Shown here: positions 59,903 to 64,000 of the stretch, piece after piece | How positions within the stretch are numbered: position 1 is the stretch's first letter | Layout of the letters: the number at the start of each line of letters is the position of its first letter | Virus record (IMG/VR): IMGVR_UViG_3300007734_000753 | Coordinates: 1 to 64,000 of that record | Reading direction: 5' to 3' (one strand) | Origin: a virus | Length of the DNA: 64,000 nucleotides | Made by a program: the position numbers and the translations under genes | The notes under the pieces: model-generated | Told to the model about the DNA's origin: nothing | Databases searched by the model: none | The model's input: the letters and a program-made list of their open reading frames with translations, nothing else

Positions 59903-61303
59903 ATGACAGCCCAAAATGAAAAAGTGGACTTTTCCAAATTCGGTAAAAATTTTCAAGAAAAACTAGTACATATCATGTTTCGTGACCGATTATTCTGCGA
60001 CCAAATGCGCGAAGTAATCGATCTAAATTTCCTAGAAAACGCTTATACTCGCGTCTTTGTTGAGAAGATGTTCGATTATAAGGATAAGTTTCAATCGCAT
60101 CCAGCTGAAGCTACAGTCGCAACTATTTTGCGTTCAGACTTGGATAATGAAAATGAGGCAACACAAAAGCAAGTACGTGAGTATTTTGCTCGTATTGTTG
60201 CGGATAAAGAAGTTGAAGATGCAGACTTCGTAAAGACAACTGCCCTAGACTTCTGCAAAAAGCAGAAGCTCAAGGAAGCTATTATCAAGTCAGCAAAACT
60301 GCTGCAAAAATCTGCATCTTATGATGAAATCAAAAATGTTGTCGATTCCGCTCTTCGTTTGGGCAGCGACAATAACTTTGGTTATGATTATGAAAAAGAC
60401 TTTGACAAACGCTTTGAGCATCACTCTCGCAAAGCCATTTCAACTGGCTGGTCTGAGATTGATGAAATCACCCAAGGCGGTCTTGGTCGTGGCGAAATGG
60501 GCGTTGTAATTGCAGGAACTGGCGGTGGTAAATCGTTTAGTCTTGTTCATATCGGCGCTAATGCAATTTTATCAGGTAAAACTGTTGTTCACTATACGCT
60601 TGAGCTTTCTGATGTAAGTGTCGGTAAACGCTATGATAGTTGCATTACTGGTATCGAGCTAAATGAACTTACTAAAAACAAGCTAAAAGTTTTTGATACA
60701 CTAAAAGAGGTTGTGAAAGGCAAGCTTATCATCAAAGAATACCCAACTCGTACAGCTAGCGTTCTTACGTTGCGTAATCACTTGATGAAGCTAAAAAATT
60801 CTGGTAATGATCCCGATGTTATTATCGTGGATTATGGCGATCTTTTGGTAACAAAAAATGGTTCTGGTCAGAAATGGATTGACATGGAGACTATTTACGA
60901 AGAGTTGCGTGGTCTAGCACAGGAGTTTCAGTGCCCCATCTGGACAGCCTCTCAAGTAAACCGTAGTGCCTCGGAATCAGAGGTCATTACAATGGACGGT
61001 ATCGCTTCGGCGTTCAGTAAGTGCTTCGTGGCAGACTTTATTTGTTCAATGGCTCGTAATTCTAGTGCCCGCAATGGCAATTCTGCTCGTATGTATATTG
61101 CTAAAAATCGTAACGGTCCAGATGGCGGCATCTTCCCGATGTATATCGACTTATCCCGCGCCAAGCTAGAGGTATTACCAAAAGCTACGGAGACAGTTGA
61201 TTCTGTTCGTGAAGAGTCTGCCAAACGTCAAGCTGATTCACTGAAAGAAAAGTATAAGAAATTCAAGAAGTCCATGGATATGGACGATGACGACGAGGAA
61301 TAA
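59903..61303 (+). CDS. Replicative DNA helicase (T4 gp41 / DnaB-like)
   Basis: The start is the ATG at 59903, preceded by GCAGGAG; the longer frame from 59849 would begin in the promoter. The 466-residue protein has an N-terminal helical domain, the RecA-like core with Walker A AGTGGGKS (204-211), Walker B 'DVIIVDYGDLL' near residue 310, 'TASQVNRS' near 350, and an acidic tail (MDDDDEE). T4 gp41 is 475 residues. It unwinds the lagging-strand template in a hexameric ring and works with the primase at 13029. Confidence 0.9.
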   Translation: MTAQNEKVDFSKFGKNFQEKLVHIMFRDRLFCDQMREVIDLNFLENAYTRVFVEKMFDYKDKFQSHPAEATVATILRSDLDNENEATQKQVREYFARIVADKEVEDADFVKTTALDFCKKQKLKEAIIKSAKLLQKSASYDEIKNVVDSALRLGSDNNFGYDYEKDFDKRFEHHSRKAISTGWSEIDEITQGGLGRGEMGVVIAGTGGGKSFSLVHIGANAILSGKTVVHYTLELSDVSVGKRYDSCITGIELNELTKNKLKVFDTLKEVVKGKLIIKEYPTRTASVLTLRNHLMKLKNSGNDPDVIIVDYGDLLVTKNGSGQKWIDMETIYEELRGLAQEFQCPIWTASQVNRSASESEVITMDGIASAFSKCFVADFICSMARNSSARNGNSARMYIAKNRNGPDGGIFPMYIDLSRAKLEVLPKATETVDSVREESAKRQADSLKEKYKKFKKSMDMDDDDEE

Positions 61304-61304
61304 A

Positions 61305-63164
61305 ATGGATATATCACAAAAAATACTTAGCGACATTACTCATCACATGAAGTATGCTCGCTATATCAAGCAAGAACTACGCAGAGAAAGTTATGAAGAT
61401 ACTGTAACTCGTAATATGTTAATGCATATTGCTAAGTTCCCACAGTTAGAACAAGAAATCCGGGATGCTTATAAATTTGTACTTGATCGCAAGGTTTTAC
61501 CTTCAATGCGTTCAATGCAATTTGGCGGGCGTCCCATTGAAGTAAATCCAGTTCGTATATTTAATTGTGCGTTCTTGGCTCTTGATGATGTTCGTGCTTT
61601 TAATGAGATCATGTTCCTTCTTCTTGGCGGAACTGGTGTCGGTTATTCAGTACAAAAACATCATGTAGAAAAGCTACCAGAGATTCGTAAGCCAAATCCA
61701 AAACGTACTCGTCGTTTTCTAGTTGGCGATAGCATTGAAGGTTGGGCTGATTCTGTAAAAGCCCTGATGCGTTCTTATTTTGATGGTGGATCAAAAGTTA
61801 TATTTGATTTTAGAGACATTCGTCCAAAAGGTGCTCGTCTTGTAACTGCTGGTGGCAAAGCCCCCGGTCCACAACCATTAAAAGAGTGCCTAATCAAACT
61901 AGAAGGCATTTTGGAGGGTAAAGAAGATGGTGACAAGCTTGAACCAATTGAAGTACATGACATTGTATGCCATATCGCAGATGCCGTATTGGCTGGTGGA
62001 ATTAGACGTTCTGCTCTTATTTGTCTCTTTAGCGCAGACGATGATGAAATGATCGCCTGCAAATCAGGTGCTTGGTGGGAAACCAACCCTCAACGTGGTC
62101 GTGCCAATAACTCCGCTGTTATTTTGCGTCACAGAATAACAAAAGAGTATTTTATGGATTTGTGGGCACGCATCAAAGCCTCTGGTGCTGGTGAACCCGG
62201 TATTTTCTTTACAAACGATAAAGAATGGGGCACAAACCCATGTGCAGAGATTGCTCTTCGCAGTAATCAGTTCTGCAATTTATGTGAAGTAAACGTAAGC
62301 GACCTAGAATCACAGGAGGATTATGAAGCAAGAGTCAAAGCGGCAGCGTTTATTGGTACGCTTCAAGCATCGTATACTGATTTTCACTACCTACGCGATG
62401 TATGGCGTAGAACAACTGAAAAAGAGGCTCTTCTTGGGATTGGAATGACAGGTATTGCTTCTAACAAAGTGCAAAAGCTTGATATGAAAAAGGCTGCGAA
62501 AGTTGCAGTTGAAGAAAATAAAAGAGTTGCTGCTTTGTTAGGTATCAATCCTGCTGCCCGCGTCACCACTGTAAAGCCTTCAGGCACAACTAGTTTGATT
62601 CTTGGTACTTCTAGCGGCGTTCATGCTTGGCATAATGATTATTATGTTCGCCGCATTCGTGTTGGTAAGAACGAAGCCATTTACAAGTATCTACTAGATA
62701 ATCATCCAGAGTTAGTTGAAGACGAATACTTCCGCCCACATGATACGGCTGTTATTTCGGTTCCACAAAAGGCTCCAGAAGGTGCTACTATGAGAACGGA
62801 AAGTGCCCTAGAAATGCTTGAGCGAGTAAAGGACATTCATAGCCGCTGGGTAAAGCCGGGACATATTAGAGGACAAAACACTCATAATGTTTCAGCTACA
62901 GTCTCAATCAAAGAAGATGAGTGGGAACAAGTTGGTGAATGGATGTGGGAAAACCGCGATTCATACACTGGCTTGAGTGTATTGCCTTTTGATACAGGAA
63001 CATATAAACAGACCCCTTTCCAAGACTGTACAAAAGAAGAATTTGAAAGACTTTTTAATGAACTAAAAAATGTGGAACTAACTCATGTTCTTGAAGTAGA
63101 AGATAATACCGATCTTCAGAATGAATTAGCGTGTACGGGACCAAATGGATGTGAGATAAAATAA
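61305..63164 (+). CDS. nrdJ: Class II (B12-dependent) ribonucleotide reductase
   Basis: The preferred ATG at 61305 follows GAGG and the helicase stop. The 619-residue chain has 'FNCAFLALDD' (first redox Cys), 'NPCAEIALRS' with the radical-site Cys at about residue 313, 'VKPSGTTSLILGTSSGVHAWH' near 425, and a C-terminal tail with two Cys (ACTGPNGCEIK). The short single chain with no NrdB partner nearby fits class II enzymes, such as the Lactobacillus monomeric reductase (739) and phage NrdJ. It uses adenosylcobalamin and supplies deoxynucleotides with or without oxygen. The host must make or import B12. Confidence 0.82.
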   Translation: MDISQKILSDITHHMKYARYIKQELRRESYEDTVTRNMLMHIAKFPQLEQEIRDAYKFVLDRKVLPSMRSMQFGGRPIEVNPVRIFNCAFLALDDVRAFNEIMFLLLGGTGVGYSVQKHHVEKLPEIRKPNPKRTRRFLVGDSIEGWADSVKALMRSYFDGGSKVIFDFRDIRPKGARLVTAGGKAPGPQPLKECLIKLEGILEGKEDGDKLEPIEVHDIVCHIADAVLAGGIRRSALICLFSADDDEMIACKSGAWWETNPQRGRANNSAVILRHRITKEYFMDLWARIKASGAGEPGIFFTNDKEWGTNPCAEIALRSNQFCNLCEVNVSDLESQEDYEARVKAAAFIGTLQASYTDFHYLRDVWRRTTEKEALLGIGMTGIASNKVQKLDMKKAAKVAVEENKRVAALLGINPAARVTTVKPSGTTSLILGTSSGVHAWHNDYYVRRIRVGKNEAIYKYLLDNHPELVEDEYFRPHDTAVISVPQKAPEGATMRTESALEMLERVKDIHSRWVKPGHIRGQNTHNVSATVSIKEDEWEQVGEWMWENRDSYTGLSVLPFDTGTYKQTPFQDCTKEEFERLFNELKNVELTHVLEVEDNTDLQNELACTGPNGCEIK

Positions 63165-63186
63165 TCCTCTAATAATGGTGTTTATT

Positions 63187-63236
63187 TTTACCACCTCTTT
63201 TTGTAGATATAACTATTTATATTAAGAGGTGGTAAA
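63187..63236 (+). promoter_or_regulatory. Hairpin that hides a ribosome site, late motif in the loop
   Basis: TTTACCACCTCTT (63187-63199) pairs perfectly over 13 bp with AAGAGGTGGTAAA (63224-63236). The right arm contains the ribosome site AAGAGGTGG of the ATG at 63238. The loop holds ACTATTTAT (63212-63220). Readthrough RNA would mask the site; RNA begun in the loop would expose it. Confidence 0.65.
63212..63220 (+). promoter_or_regulatory. Candidate late promoter element in hairpin loop
   Basis: ACTATTTAT lies 17 bases upstream of the ATG at 63238, inside the loop of the ribosome-site hairpin. Confidence 0.45.
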
Positions 63237-63237
63237 G

Positions 63238-63819
63238 ATGAAAAGCAAGTTTGATAATACCTATGAAATAGGACATTTATTTGGTGAATGGAAACTATTA
63301 AATAATATTCCATTACGAATTCCAAAAAAGTCATCTACAACTAAAGATAAACATACGTTGAAATTTTTATGTTTATGTACAAGCTGCAATACAGAACATT
63401 TAGTTGATTGTTATAATCTAGAAAAAAGCATAAGTAAAAGGTGCTATAAATGCTCTATGAAAAATACTAAAGGGTGTAATAATCCATTTTGGAAAGGATA
63501 TGGAAAAATTGGTGCAAAGTTTTTAAGTCGTGCTAAACACGGTGCTTCTTTAAGAAAAATAAATTTTAATCTAACTTTGGAAGAGCTGGACAGAAAATGG
63601 CATGAACAAAAAGAAATTTGTGCTTTATCTGGTAAGCTCTTAACTTTAGAAGAAGCATCTATAGATAGAATTGATAGCGACGGAATATACGAATATAATA
63701 ATATTCAATGGGTCCACAAAGACATTAATCTTATGAAAAACCACTTAAATCAAGAATATTTTATTGAGATGTGTAGACTAGTTTCTGGCTATGCGGGCGG
63801 CGCTTGTGAAATCAAATAA
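63238..63819 (+). CDS. HNH-type homing endonuclease-like protein
   Basis: The start is the ATG at 63238; the upstream GTG at 63229 lies inside the ribosome site. The 193-residue protein has a zinc-type N-terminal part (Cys pairs 'LCLCTSC' and 'RCYKCS') and a C-terminal nuclease-like block 'SIDRIDSDGIYEYNNIQWVHKDINLMKNHL' that follows the HNH pattern of free-standing phage endonucleases. It sits right behind the reductase gene, a typical homing target. The last residues YAGGACEIK resemble the reductase C-terminal tail rather than a nuclease. Confidence 0.7.
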   Translation: MKSKFDNTYEIGHLFGEWKLLNNIPLRIPKKSSTTKDKHTLKFLCLCTSCNTEHLVDCYNLEKSISKRCYKCSMKNTKGCNNPFWKGYGKIGAKFLSRAKHGASLRKINFNLTLEELDRKWHEQKEICALSGKLLTLEEASIDRIDSDGIYEYNNIQWVHKDINLMKNHLNQEYFIEMCRLVSGYAGGACEIK

Positions 63820-63827
63820 CTATTTAC
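63819..63827 (+). promoter_or_regulatory. Candidate late promoter element ACTATTTAC
   Basis: The element overlaps the stop codon of the endonuclease gene by one base and is only three bases before the next ATG at 63831, so a transcript from it would be almost leaderless. Confidence 0.35.
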
Positions 63828-63830
63828 GGT

Positions 63831-64000
63831 ATGCCTCTTCCGTTTAGAATACCAAAAACAGACAATACAATAACTAGCCCTCTAACTTCTTTCAACGAGG
63901 TCAGCGTTGCTGAATTATATCCGGCAGCTCAAGGAGACTTTATTTATGGTATAAATAATGTTGTATTTATATCCAGCTCGTATTCTGGCGGTTCAATTTC
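63831..64000 (+). CDS. Gene start cut by the window end, product unknown
   Basis: The frame from the ATG at 63831 is open to the end of the window (56 codons; begins PLPFRIPKTDNTITSPLTSF). Ser/Asn/Tyr-rich style and the late motif upstream suggest another structural gene. No clear ribosome site is present. Confidence 0.5.
   Translation, partial: MPLPFRIPKTDNTITSPLTSFNEVSVAELYPAAQGDFIYGINNVVFISSSYSGGSI

Noticed and set aside
1-64000. CRISPR arrays, tRNA genes, rRNA, insertion sequences or integrase with attachment sites
   Set aside because: None seen: no regularly spaced direct repeats, no cloverleaf-like sequences noticed by eye, no transposase or integrase frames. A tRNA scan was not possible here.

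Overview
The window is a 64 kb piece of a T4-like contractile-tailed bacteriophage (myovirus) genome. It is AT-rich, almost gap-free, and every credible gene lies on the plus strand. It has recognisable relatives of T4 TerL (gp17), portal (gp20), prohead protease (gp21), scaffold (gp22), major capsid protein (gp23), neck (gp13), tail terminator (gp15), sheath (gp18), tube (gp19), hub chaperones (gp26/51), gp53, gp32, UvsX, gp41, Rnh and gp46/47. Wording and motifs recall the environmental or marine T4-like group rather than coliphage T4 itself. Both window ends cut through genes.

Layout. 1-12516: eight large virion genes of the baseplate periphery or fibre type. 12526-17136: a DNA-processing block with a RuvC-like nuclease, a zinc/TOPRIM primase and a single-chain Mre11-Rad50 fusion. 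17146-22127: three exported proteins (two lipoproteins and one outer-membrane-like protein) built like cell-surface proteins of Myxococcota and related bacteria; they suggest such a host or gene source. 22162-24773: lysis module with an M15-type endolysin, coiled-coil membrane proteins and a holin-like protein. 25842-38336: packaging and head assembly, including a ribosomal protein S21-like gene. 38435-53011: neck, tail tube and sheath, hub chaperone with a probable +1 frameshift, tape-measure candidate and baseplate hub. 53017-63164: replication and nucleotide metabolism with a minimal family A polymerase, a tubulin/FtsZ-like GTPase, gp32-like SSB, UvsX, peptide deformylase, 5' nuclease, gp41-like helicase and class II ribonucleotide reductase. 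63238-63819: an HNH-type endonuclease. 63831-64000: the start of another gene.

Control signals fall into two groups. An ACTATTTAT element stands just upstream of many structural genes and is a candidate late promoter. Sigma70-like promoters with exactly 17-bp spacers precede the replication genes; in two of them the -10 box lies inside the ascending arm of an intrinsic terminator. Several small proteins share an N-terminal amphipathic helix ending in gp21-type cleavage sites, which suggests packaging into the prohead.

Most notable: the tubulin-like GTPase between the polymerase and SSB, the chaperone frameshift between tube and tape-measure genes, the surface-protein cassette, the nested promoter/terminator modules, and the complete absence of CCA-GG or CCT-GG at Pro-Gly codon pairs, which suggests avoidance of CCWGG sites. 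All assignments come from reading the sequence; no database search was run.
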